Source: Bacilli bacterium (GTDB lineage: Bacteria > Bacillota_I > Bacilli_A > RF39 > UBA660). Taken from it: DNA of 56,400 bases. The stretch spans positions 1-56,400 of the forward strand of contig JAGARQ010000043.1 in the NCBI GenBank assembly GCA_017622175.1. Reading direction: 5' to 3'. A program made the translations under genes and the position numbers. Below the pieces are notes generated by a model. It was not told the origin of the DNA and did not search any database. It saw only the letters and a program-made list of their open reading frames with translations. Positions 1 through 6,476 of this stretch are shown one piece after another. Each line of letters opens with the position of its first letter. Positions within the stretch are counted from its first letter, which is position 1.

Positions 1-38
1 AAAAAGCAAGTTCAAGATGAATTGAATTTGCTTTTTTT
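1..38 (+). terminator. Intrinsic terminator of an upstream gene
   Basis: An inverted repeat (GCAAgTTCAA with TTGAAtTTGC) is followed by a run of seven T. It closes a transcription unit that begins before the window. Confidence 0.7.
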
Positions 39-103
39 GTCGTTTGCATAAGTTTTTTTATTATGTTAGATTAGAAAACTGGAATATTTAGTTACTAGTG
101 TCT

Positions 104-127
104 ACCTTCTTTTAATTGAAAGGAGGT
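104..127 (+). promoter_or_regulatory. Hairpin sequestering the Shine-Dalgarno of the small hydrophobic ORF
   Basis: CCTTCTTTT (105-113) and GAAAGGAGG (118-126) pair over nine positions, two of them G-U, across an AATT loop. A104-U127 extends the stem. The whole ribosome-binding site AGGAGG (121-126) is buried in the stem. A second pairing is possible between positions 100-108 and 264-272 and would exclude this hairpin. Translation blocked by mRNA folding is typical of type I toxin messages. Confidence 0.6.
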
Positions 128-131
128 TTGA

Positions 132-227
132 GTGTTGAAGATTAGAATATTTGTCATAAATGTTTTGAAGTATGTTTCACTCATTTTATTTCTAGCGCTT
201 CTTATTATAATTGAAATAAAAAAATGA
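132..227 (+). CDS. Small hydrophobic peptide, candidate type I toxin
   Basis: This 31-residue frame starts at GTG (132) or TTG (135), 5 or 8 bases after a strong AGGAGG. The peptide is a short basic start (MLKIRIF), one hydrophobic stretch of about 18 residues ending LLIIIE, and a basic IKK tail. That is the usual plan of membrane-acting type I toxins, although I recognise no named family. The ribosome site is sequestered in a hairpin, and an opposite-strand promoter and terminator define a short RNA overlapping its 3' end. The stop is UGA, which conflicts with the suspected UGA-to-Trp reading elsewhere in the window; if UGA were sense the frame would run implausibly on towards 409. Function is inferred from arrangement only. 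Confidence 0.45.
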   Translation: MLKIRIFVINVLKYVSLILFLALLIIIEIKK

Positions 228-296
228 CACTTAATTCAATTGTGAATTAAATGTCTTACCCAAAAGGTAGACATTCAGATAACTGAATGTTCCCTT
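215..296 (-). ncRNA. Candidate antisense antitoxin RNA (about 75-80 nt)
   Basis: On the minus strand a consensus promoter (303-331) would start transcription near 296. The RNA would contain an ACATTCAG/CTGAATGT hairpin (271-290) and end at a strong terminator hairpin (226-255) followed by a U-rich tract. It overlaps the last codons and 3' region of the small hydrophobic ORF, the usual placement of a type I antitoxin. Existence of the RNA is inferred from promoter and terminator geometry. Confidence 0.5.
226..255 (-). terminator. Intrinsic terminator of the antisense RNA
   Basis: The stem is GACA plus TTAATTC on one side and GAATTAA plus TGTC on the other. Reading on the minus strand it is followed by ATTTTTTTATTT. 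There is no T-run on the plus-strand side, so the terminator is directional. Confidence 0.65.
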
Positions 297-302
297 GATT
301 TA

Positions 303-331
303 ATTATATTACTATTTATTTTGATTGTCAA
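303..331 (-). promoter_or_regulatory. Consensus sigma-A promoter for the antisense RNA
   Basis: On the minus strand TTGACA (331-326) and TATAAT (308-303) are separated by exactly 17 bases. Both boxes match the consensus perfectly, which is rare enough to indicate a strong dedicated promoter. It points away from the downstream transporter gene and toward the small ORF. Confidence 0.7.
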
Positions 332-408
332 AAGAGAAATATTTAGTCTTTTAAAAATGATTTTAATATGTTATACTTTTCTAGCGAATATAATTAGATG
401 GTGAGAAA

Positions 409-1308
409 ATGAGATTAGATAGGGAAGAAAAAAAGTATAAAGATATAAAGTTAGCTAGCATATTAGGAATTATTGGAAATATATTTTTACTTATTATTAA
501 GGGTATTGTTGGTATTATTAGTAATAGTCAAGCAATGATTGCGGATAGTGTGAATAGTGCTGGAGATATATTATCTTCTGTAATGACTTATATTGGTAAT
601 AAGATAGCATCTAAACCTGGAGATGATGATCATAATTTAGGACATGGTAAAGCAGAATATATTTATTCAATGCTTATTAGTATAGCAATGATGGGAACTG
701 CTTTAATTATTTTAAAAGATTCTATTTTAGTTATTATTAATAATCAAAAATATAATTTTTCTATTTGGTTAGTTATTGTATGTTTGATTACTATTATTAC
801 TAAATTAGGATTATTTACTTATACGTATAGTCTTTCTAAAAAGTATAATAATTTACTTATCAAAGCTAATTCAAAGGACCATATATGTGACTGTTTTGTG
901 ACTGGAGCCAATCTTATTTCTTGTTTACTTACATTAATTGGTATTTATGTATTTGATGGTATTGTTGGTATTGGTATTAGTATATGGATGCTTATTACTT
1001 ATTTAAAAATATTTATTGAAAGTTATCATGTACTAATGGATAAGGCAATGGATGAAAAAACAAAACAACAAGTATATGAAATTGTTAAAGAACATAAAGA
1101 AATAATTAAAACAAATCATTTTAATTCAACTCCAGTTGGTTATAAATATCAAATTTCTTTAACTATATTTGTTGATGGAAATTTATCTACTTTTGAAAGT
1201 CATGATATTGCAAATAGATTAGAAAAAGAAATTATTAAAAGAATAGATAGTATTTATTTAGCAGTAATTCATGTTAATCCTATGGATATTAAAAAGACTA
1301 AAAAATAG
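409..1308 (+). CDS. Cation diffusion facilitator (CDF) metal exporter
   Basis: A 299-residue CDF-family membrane exporter that would exchange a divalent metal ion for protons at the cytoplasmic membrane. About six transmembrane segments fill residues 15-205, followed by a cytoplasmic dimerisation domain (about 215-295). The metal-site signature ADSVNSAGD (45-53) gives Asn49-x3-Asp53 in helix 2, and SKDHICD gives Asp157-x3-Asp161 in helix 5. An N-x3-D / D-x3-D arrangement resembles manganese-exporting members (MntE-like) more than the zinc type, but substrate is inference. The ATG follows GGTGAG. It stands alone between the candidate toxin locus and a terminator overlapping its stop. Confidence 0.85.
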   Translation: MRLDREEKKYKDIKLASILGIIGNIFLLIIKGIVGIISNSQAMIADSVNSAGDILSSVMTYIGNKIASKPGDDDHNLGHGKAEYIYSMLISIAMMGTALIILKDSILVIINNQKYNFSIWLVIVCLITIITKLGLFTYTYSLSKKYNNLLIKANSKDHICDCFVTGANLISCLLTLIGIYVFDGIVGIGISIWMLITYLKIFIESYHVLMDKAMDEKTKQQVYEIVKEHKEIIKTNHFNSTPVGYKYQISLTIFVDGNLSTFESHDIANRLEKEIIKRIDSIYLAVIHVNPMDIKKTKK

Positions 1309-1317
1309 TCTTTTTTT
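1293..1317 (+). terminator. Intrinsic terminator after CDF exporter
   Basis: AAAGACT and AGTCTTT pair around a short A-rich loop and are followed by T's. The stem overlaps the last codons and stop of the exporter gene. Confidence 0.8.
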
Positions 1318-1346
1318 ATGTTATTATAAAGTTAGAGGTGATACTT

Positions 1347-1754
1347 ATGAAAAGAATGAATGTTATAGCGGTATATAGTCCTGATATGACAAAGTTATTA
1401 ATGTGTAAAAGAACTAAGAATCCATATATGGGTCTTTATAATTTAGTTGGTGGAAAGATTGAAGTTGAAAATGATGATTTAAATGAGGCATATCGTGAAT
1501 TAAAAGAAGAAACTAATATTGGTAAGGAGGATATTGATTTAACTCATGTAATGAGATTTACATATTATCAAGCTGGACTTGAGTTGGAAGTTTTCTATGG
1601 TGTTTTAAAACATGATGTAGAACTAATTGAAGAAGTTAATAAACTTGAATGGATTGAAATTGAAGGAGAAGATTTCTTTGATATGAAAAAATATGCTGGA
1701 GAGGGTAATATTGGTCATATGTTAGAATGGATCAAATATGATATGAATAAGTAA
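1347..1754 (+). CDS. Nudix hydrolase, MutT/8-oxo-dGTPase-like
   Basis: A 135-residue Nudix protein that would cleave a nucleoside diphosphate-X substrate with Mg2+. The Nudix box runs from GGKIEVENDD to the helix REL(K)EETNI, giving the expected G-x5-E-x7-RE-x2-EE pattern, though the exact spacing was judged by eye. The ATG at 1347 is chosen because GAGGTG lies just before it; an in-frame GTG at 1338 overlaps that ribosome site. Small size and the WCKR-like context (MCKRTKNPYMG) resemble oxidised-nucleotide pool sanitisers. Its stop overlaps the next start by one base, so the two genes are translationally coupled. Confidence 0.8.
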   Translation: MKRMNVIAVYSPDMTKLLMCKRTKNPYMGLYNLVGGKIEVENDDLNEAYRELKEETNIGKEDIDLTHVMRFTYYQAGLELEVFYGVLKHDVELIEEVNKLEWIEIEGEDFFDMKKYAGEGNIGHMLEWIKYDMNK

Positions 1755-2227
1755 TGAAAATATTAATTGTTGGGATAGTAGCAAGTGGAAAAACTACTTT
1801 AGCTAGAAAACTTTCAAAGTTACTTGGAATATGTCATTATGAAATAGATAGTGTTGTTCATGATGATATAAATAATATTAAAAGAAGTGAAAAAGAACAA
1901 AAGAAAATATTTAAAGAAATTAATAAAGAAGATAATTGGATAATAGAAGGAACTCTTAGGAAACATTTATTTTACTTATGTGAAATGGCAGATAAAATTA
2001 TATATTTAGATGTACCTGTTAAAGTTAGAAAGAGAAGGATATTTACTAGATTTGTTAGACAACTTTTTGGAATTGAGAAATGTAATTATACTGTGAACTT
2101 GAAAATGTTGAAACTTATGTATAAGTGGACTAATGATTTTGAGAGGGATAAGAGTGTTTTTGAGGAAAAGTTGTTTACATATAGAGATAAAGTTAGTGTT
2201 GTTAGTGATGATAAATTAATGTTATAA
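1754..2227 (+). CDS. P-loop kinase, adenylate-kinase/topology-modulation-like
   Basis: A 157-residue small P-loop NTPase. The Walker A is GIVASGKTT at residues 7-15, followed by YEIDSVVHDD, typical of the FlaR/topology-modulation branch of adenylate-kinase-like proteins. A lid-like arginine-rich stretch (RKRRIFTRFVRQL) sits near residue 95. The phosphate acceptor cannot be told from sequence. It overlaps the preceding Nudix gene by one base and probably shares its transcript. The lid has several AGG arginine codons, consistent with AGG reading as Arg. Confidence 0.7.
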   Translation: MKILIVGIVASGKTTLARKLSKLLGICHYEIDSVVHDDINNIKRSEKEQKKIFKEINKEDNWIIEGTLRKHLFYLCEMADKIIYLDVPVKVRKRRIFTRFVRQLFGIEKCNYTVNLKMLKLMYKWTNDFERDKSVFEEKLFTYRDKVSVVSDDKLML

Positions 2228-2255
2228 TTTATTTATATAAAGAGGAGGTGTATTT

Positions 2256-2657
2256 ATGTTTGATTTAATGTTTGTTTTAGTTCCTATTCTTGCAGTTTGT
2301 ATTTTTGTTTTTGTAATTTGTATGATGTTTGTACCTGGTTTAAGATCTAAGTTTATGGGACATCAATTAAAGATGCAAAAGAGAATGTTAGAGGATAACA
2401 AGGAAACTATTCAAGATATCGGTAAGATTACTGGAGAAATTGGAGTTAAGACTGCTAAAGGTGTTCTTGATGAAAATGAAGATGATATAAGACACGTTGT
2501 AGGTAAAACTGCTGATATTAGTAAAGATGCTATTACAACTACTACAAGAGCAATTAAAAAGGGTCTTACTGAAGATGATGGTGTTTATTGTAAACATTGT
2601 GGTGAAAGTATAGATAGTGATTCTACTTTCTGTAAAGCATGTGGTAAGAAACAATAA
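2256..2657 (+). CDS. Membrane-anchored zinc-ribbon protein
   Basis: A 133-residue protein with one N-terminal transmembrane helix (residues 3-27). A helical, probably coiled, linker rich in K, E and T follows, then a C-terminal zinc ribbon: YCKHCGESI and FCKACGKKQ supply two CxxC knuckles. Zinc-ribbon-plus-helix proteins of this type are common and mostly uncharacterised in Firmicutes. A strong AGGAGGTG precedes the ATG. It ends in its own terminator, so it closes the operon begun at 1347. Confidence 0.7.
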   Translation: MFDLMFVLVPILAVCIFVFVICMMFVPGLRSKFMGHQLKMQKRMLEDNKETIQDIGKITGEIGVKTAKGVLDENEDDIRHVVGKTADISKDAITTTTRAIKKGLTEDDGVYCKHCGESIDSDSTFCKACGKKQ

Positions 2658-2659
2658 TT

Positions 2660-2686
2660 AAAGACTATTTTAAATAGTCTTTTTTC
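2660..2686 (+). terminator. Intrinsic terminator
   Basis: AAAGACTATTT and AAATAGTCTTT pair, followed by T's, just after the zinc-ribbon gene. Confidence 0.8.
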
Positions 2687-2718
2687 TTGGTATAATATTA
2701 ATACTTTGGAGTGATTAG

Positions 2719-3360
2719 ATGTTAGAAGAATTAGTTAAAAAGTATGATAAGATGCAAAAGAAGTATGGAGATCCAAAACTTGATTCAATTAATTTTGGAG
2801 GTTGTACTGATAATCCTGATGTTTGTTTTGTATTTATGAATCCTACTGCTAGAAATGTAACTTCTAGTAAAGAATGGAAGGGGATAAAATCCCCATGGGT
2901 AGGTACTAAGAATGTTTGGACTTTATTTAATAAACTTGGTTTAATTGATGATGAAATTTATACTAGAATTCGTAGTATAAAGGGAAGTGAATGGACTTAT
3001 GAATTTGCTGAAGAAGTATATAGTCAAGTTGCAAAGAATAAGTTTTATATTACTAATTTAGCTAAATGTACTCAAGTTGATGCAAGACCTCTTCCTGATA
3101 GTGTTTATAAAGATTATTTAAATTTATTTATAAAAGAAATGGAAATTGTTAAACCAAAAGTTATTATTTTATTTGGTAATCAAGTATCTTCTGTTGTACT
3201 TGGGGAAAAGATATCTGTATCACAAGTTAGAAAGAAAGAGTTTTTATTAAAAAATAAGTTTAAGTGTTATTCTGTTTTTTATCCTGTAGGTAACGGTAGT
3301 TTTAATGTTGATAAGTCAATTGAAGATATTTTATATATAATTAATTCTCAAAAGAAGTAA
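2719..3360 (+). CDS. Uracil-DNA-glycosylase-fold protein
   Basis: A 213-residue protein with the UDG-superfamily layout. An N-terminal motif CFVFMNPTARNV (about residues 36-47) sits where the family has GxxPG-like catalytic loops. A central FYITNLAKCTQ matches the 'NxvKc' segment, and VKPKVIILFGNQV matches the strand before the C-terminal loop. The C-terminal YPVGNGSFN stands where family 4/5 enzymes have HPS. That change means catalytic activity on uracil is not assured. A second, more canonical UDG lies at 10507-11079. Confidence 0.6.
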   Translation: MLEELVKKYDKMQKKYGDPKLDSINFGGCTDNPDVCFVFMNPTARNVTSSKEWKGIKSPWVGTKNVWTLFNKLGLIDDEIYTRIRSIKGSEWTYEFAEEVYSQVAKNKFYITNLAKCTQVDARPLPDSVYKDYLNLFIKEMEIVKPKVIILFGNQVSSVVLGEKISVSQVRKKEFLLKNKFKCYSVFYPVGNGSFNVDKSIEDILYIINSQKK

Positions 3361-3399
3361 AGTTATGTTATAATTATAGAAGTTAAGGAGTTGGTTAAA

Positions 3400-4353
3400 G
3401 TGAATGAGCAATTAACAGGAGAAAATATTAAATCTAAACGTATAAGTGTTTTAAAAACTTATGGTGAAAATTTATCTGAAAAGTCTTATATTACTAATCC
3501 AGCTATTGGTAGAGATGAACAAATTAAACAAATGATTTTAATTTTACTTACTCCAGATAAGTCTTGTTGTTTAGTTGGTAAACCTGGTGTTGGTAAAACT
3601 GCTACTGTTGAAGGTCTTGCTTATCGTATTCAAAGAGGAGAAATTCCTGATGTATTAAAAGATTATAGAGTTATTAAATTAAGTACATCTGCGATGATTG
3701 GAGTTGACCCTGTTACTGGTGAAGCTAAGATTCAAATTTTACTTGATGAGTTAAAGAATGAAACTAATTTAATTTTATTTATAGATGAAGTTCATACTTT
3801 GATGGGGGATGGTCAAGCGATGGATTTTGCGAATGCATTTAAACCAGCACTTGATCGTGGAGATATTAAAGTTATTGGAGCGACTACTACAGAAGAATAT
3901 GAAAGATATATTTTAAGAGATAAAGCTTTTGTTAGACGTTTTCAAAAAGTGGAAATATTTGAACCTACTAGAGAAGAAAATATTGAAATATTAATGGGAA
4001 CTTTACCAAAGATTGAGAAAAGAACTGGTGCGAAGATGATGTATACATCTTTTGTAAAATCAAAAATTATGGAATTTGTTACTGATTTAACTAGTGAATA
4101 TAAAAGAATATATGAAATTGGTTCTAGATATCCAGATGTTTCTTTAACAATTATTCAACAAGCTTTTTCAAATGCATTATTTAATAATAGAAGGGATGTT
4201 AATATATTAGATGTTAGAACTGCAATAATAAGTTGTAAACATGTATATCCAGACGTTATTAAGAAAGCTATTCCTCAATTTGATACATTATTTGCTGATC
4301 AAATAAAAGAACTTGCAATGAATAACGTTACATTTGAAAAACTTGGAAGTTAG
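3400..4353 (+). CDS. Single-domain ClpA/ClpB-type AAA+ ATPase
   Basis: About 317 residues carrying one AAA+ module of the Clp D1 type. It has Walker A GKPGVGKT (60-67), Walker B FIDEVHTL, the Clp signature ANAFKPALDRG with IGATT, and an arginine finger region FVRRFQKVEI. ClpB and ClpC run to about 810-860 residues with an N domain, a middle coiled coil and a second AAA module; all are absent here. The GTG at 3400 is chosen, 9 bases after AAGGAG, over a TTG that abuts it. It has its own terminator. It could be an independent remodeller or a helper acting on other Clp subunits; which is unknown. Confidence 0.75.
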   Translation: MNEQLTGENIKSKRISVLKTYGENLSEKSYITNPAIGRDEQIKQMILILLTPDKSCCLVGKPGVGKTATVEGLAYRIQRGEIPDVLKDYRVIKLSTSAMIGVDPVTGEAKIQILLDELKNETNLILFIDEVHTLMGDGQAMDFANAFKPALDRGDIKVIGATTTEEYERYILRDKAFVRRFQKVEIFEPTREENIEILMGTLPKIEKRTGAKMMYTSFVKSKIMEFVTDLTSEYKRIYEIGSRYPDVSLTIIQQAFSNALFNNRRDVNILDVRTAIISCKHVYPDVIKKAIPQFDTLFADQIKELAMNNVTFEKLGS

Positions 4354-4366
4354 TGTCTAATTATGT

Positions 4367-4403
4367 AAAAAAAGAGTCTAAATTTGTCAGATTCTTTTTT
4401 TTT
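4367..4403 (+). terminator. Intrinsic terminator overlapping the glmS promoter
   Basis: AAAAAAAGA-TCT pairs with AGA-TCTTTTTTT. The 3' arm contains the -35 box of the next promoter, so termination and glmS initiation share bases. Confidence 0.75.
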
Positions 4404-4412
4404 GTATATAAT
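4384..4412 (+). promoter_or_regulatory. glmS promoter
   Basis: TTGTCA (4384-4389) and TATAAT (4407-4412) are spaced 17 bases apart, placing the start near 4419 and a short leader before the ribozyme. Confidence 0.65.
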
Positions 4413-4445
4413 AGTAGTATGTTGAAGATCAGAAAGGTTGTAGAT

Positions 4446-4591
4446 CCAACAGAGCGCCAGGACTCCATGAGTTGACGAGGTTAGTGGTTTTCGAAAGATT
4501 CGGCGGGTGCCACTACGGATGGAAAGTGATTCGTAAGATATATTGCAAAAAGTAAAATCAAAATTATAACAAATAATATATCATCACAGAT
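4446..4591 (+). ncRNA. glmS ribozyme riboswitch
   Basis: The leader of glmS carries the conserved glmS ribozyme elements: AGCGCCAG at the cleavage site, GTTGACGAGG, TCGGCGGGTGCC, then TTCGTAAGAT. Pairing of GATATATT with AATATATC matches the 3' helix that closes the accessory domain in Bacillus. Self-cleavage would fall between A4453 and G4454. This RNA uses glucosamine-6-phosphate as cofactor to cleave the mRNA and shut down synthesis of the same sugar phosphate. It lies 5' of the glmS start with a GGAGG between. Confidence 0.93.
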
Positions 4592-4617
4592 TTTTTTGTC
4601 ATGGAGGAATTTAGATT

Positions 4618-6381
4618 ATGTGTGGAATTGTTGGATATAAAGGAAAACAACAACCAAAAGAAATTTTAATAGAGGGGTTAAAAAATTTAGAATATAGAGG
4701 ATATGATTCTTCAGGAATCGCTTTAAAAGACGGGAAAGAAATTCAAATTATTAGAAGTGTCGGAAAGATATCTTCTTTAGAAGAAAAAGTAAATGGTGAA
4801 AAGTTAATTGATGCATATATGGGTATTGCGCATACTAGATGGGCTACTCATGGTGTACCAAGTGTAGAGAATGCTCATCCTCATAGAGTAGGAAAAGTTA
4901 CTTTAGTACATAATGGTATTATTGAAAATGCTAGTGAATTAAAAGAAAAATTATTAAAAGAAAAAGTAGTTTTTAATAGTGAAACTGATACTGAAGTAGC
5001 ATGTGCTCTTATTAATAAATATTATGAGGGAGATGCTGTTAAAGCTATTAATAAAGCTATTAAGGAATTAAAAGGTTCTTATGCTTTTTGTATTTTCTTT
5101 GAAGATAGTGATAAGTTATATGCAGTTAGAAAGGATTCTCCACTTATTGTAGGTTATGGAGAAGATGAAGTTTATGTTGCTTCTGATATAGCTGCGATTA
5201 TTAATTATACAAATAAGTATAGTTTAATTGATGAAAATGAAGTTGTAGAAATTAGCGATAAAGTTAAAGTTACTTTAAAAGGTAAAGAAGTTAAAAAAGA
5301 AGTTTTAACTGCAACTATAACAGCTGATTCTAAAGATAAATGTGGTTATGAACACTATATGTTAAAAGAAATAATGGAAGAACCAGTAGTGCTTGAAAAA
5401 ACATTAAAACCATATGTAGATAATTTAGATAAGTTACCTGATTTAACTAAGTATGAAGAAATTCATATAGTAGCATGTGGTTCTGCGATGTATGCAGGTA
5501 TGATTGGTAAAACTTTAATTGAAGAAAATTCTAACTTAAGAGTAACTGTTGAAGTTGCTAGTGAATATCGTTATAAGAAAGTTATTTATGATAGAAAAAC
5601 TTTAGTTATTTTAATTAGCCAATCAGGTGAAACTGCAGATACTATTGCGGCTATGAGAAAGGCAAAACTTGCTGGTATTGAGACACTTGCTATTGTTAAT
5701 GTAGTTGGTTCAACTATTGCTAGAGAAAGTGGTAGTCAAATATTTATTGAAGCCGGTCCAGAAATTGCAGTTGCTACTACAAAAGCTTATATGTTACAAG
5801 TTGCTATTTTATCACTTCTTGCATATAAAGCTGCATTATGTAGTGGACTTGATGATAAGAAGGTAATGGCTGAAATTAAGAAGATACCAAGAATGGTTAG
5901 AGAAATTTTAGATAGAAGAGATGATTATTTAGAGGTTGCTAAAGCAATTTATAAACGTGAAGATATTTTCTTTATTGGTAGAAAAATTGATTTTGCTGTT
6001 TCTATGGAAGGAAGTTTAAAATTAAAAGAAGTTTCTTATATTCATAGTGAAGCATATCAAGCAGGAGAGTTAAAACATGGTACTATTTCATTAGTAGATG
6101 ATGGTACTCCAGTTATTTCAATTATTACTGATAAAGATATTAAAGAAAAAACTATTAGTAATGTTCAAGAGGTTAAAGCTAGAGGCGCTAAATGTATTAT
6201 CATTAGTAATGAAGAAATTACAGGATATGATCATTTAATTCAAGTTCCTAAGATGAGTGATTTCTTCCAACCGTTAGTAGTTGTTCCTTGTTTACAATTA
6301 ATTGCTTATGAGGTTGCTAAGCTTAGAGGTTGTGATATAGATAAACCTAAAAATCTTGCTAAGAGTGTAACTGTTGAGTAG
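4618..6381 (+). CDS. glmS: Glutamine--fructose-6-phosphate aminotransferase
   Basis: A 587-residue enzyme making glucosamine-6-phosphate from fructose-6-phosphate and glutamine, the first step toward UDP-GlcNAc and peptidoglycan. MCGIVGYKG supplies the N-terminal nucleophile Cys after Met removal. HTRWATHG and EYRGYDSSG are glutaminase-domain motifs. Two SIS sugar-isomerase domains follow, with ISQSGETADT and the C-terminal KNLAKSVTVE ending. Length is close to the family's usual 600. It is preceded by its own ribozyme and followed by a terminator, so it is a single-gene unit under feedback control. Confidence 0.97.
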   Translation: MCGIVGYKGKQQPKEILIEGLKNLEYRGYDSSGIALKDGKEIQIIRSVGKISSLEEKVNGEKLIDAYMGIAHTRWATHGVPSVENAHPHRVGKVTLVHNGIIENASELKEKLLKEKVVFNSETDTEVACALINKYYEGDAVKAINKAIKELKGSYAFCIFFEDSDKLYAVRKDSPLIVGYGEDEVYVASDIAAIINYTNKYSLIDENEVVEISDKVKVTLKGKEVKKEVLTATITADSKDKCGYEHYMLKEIMEEPVVLEKTLKPYVDNLDKLPDLTKYEEIHIVACGSAMYAGMIGKTLIEENSNLRVTVEVASEYRYKKVIYDRKTLVILISQSGETADTIAAMRKAKLAGIETLAIVNVVGSTIARESGSQIFIEAGPEIAVATTKAYMLQVAILSLLAYKAALCSGLDDKKVMAEIKKIPRMVREILDRRDDYLEVAKAIYKREDIFFIGRKIDFAVSMEGSLKLKEVSYIHSEAYQAGELKHGTISLVDDGTPVISIITDKDIKEKTISNVQEVKARGAKCIIISNEEITGYDHLIQVPKMSDFFQPLVVVPCLQLIAYEVAKLRGCDIDKPKNLAKSVTVE

Positions 6382-6390
6382 AGAATAAAA

Positions 6391-6418
6391 GGATGCTATT
6401 TATTAGCATCTTTTTTTT
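6391..6418 (+). terminator. Intrinsic terminator after glmS
   Basis: GGATGCTA and TAGCATC pair around a four- or five-base loop and are followed by eight T's. Confidence 0.85.
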
Positions 6419-6445
6419 GACTTGTATTTGATTAAAATGTATAAT
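6417..6445 (+). promoter_or_regulatory. Sigma-A promoter for the DUF5011 surface protein
   Basis: TTGACT (6417-6422) and TATAAT (6440-6445) have a 17-base spacer. The -35 overlaps the end of the preceding terminator's T-run. Confidence 0.7.
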
Positions 6446-6476
6446 GTATGTAGAGTAGAAAAGTGTGGTGAAGTAC

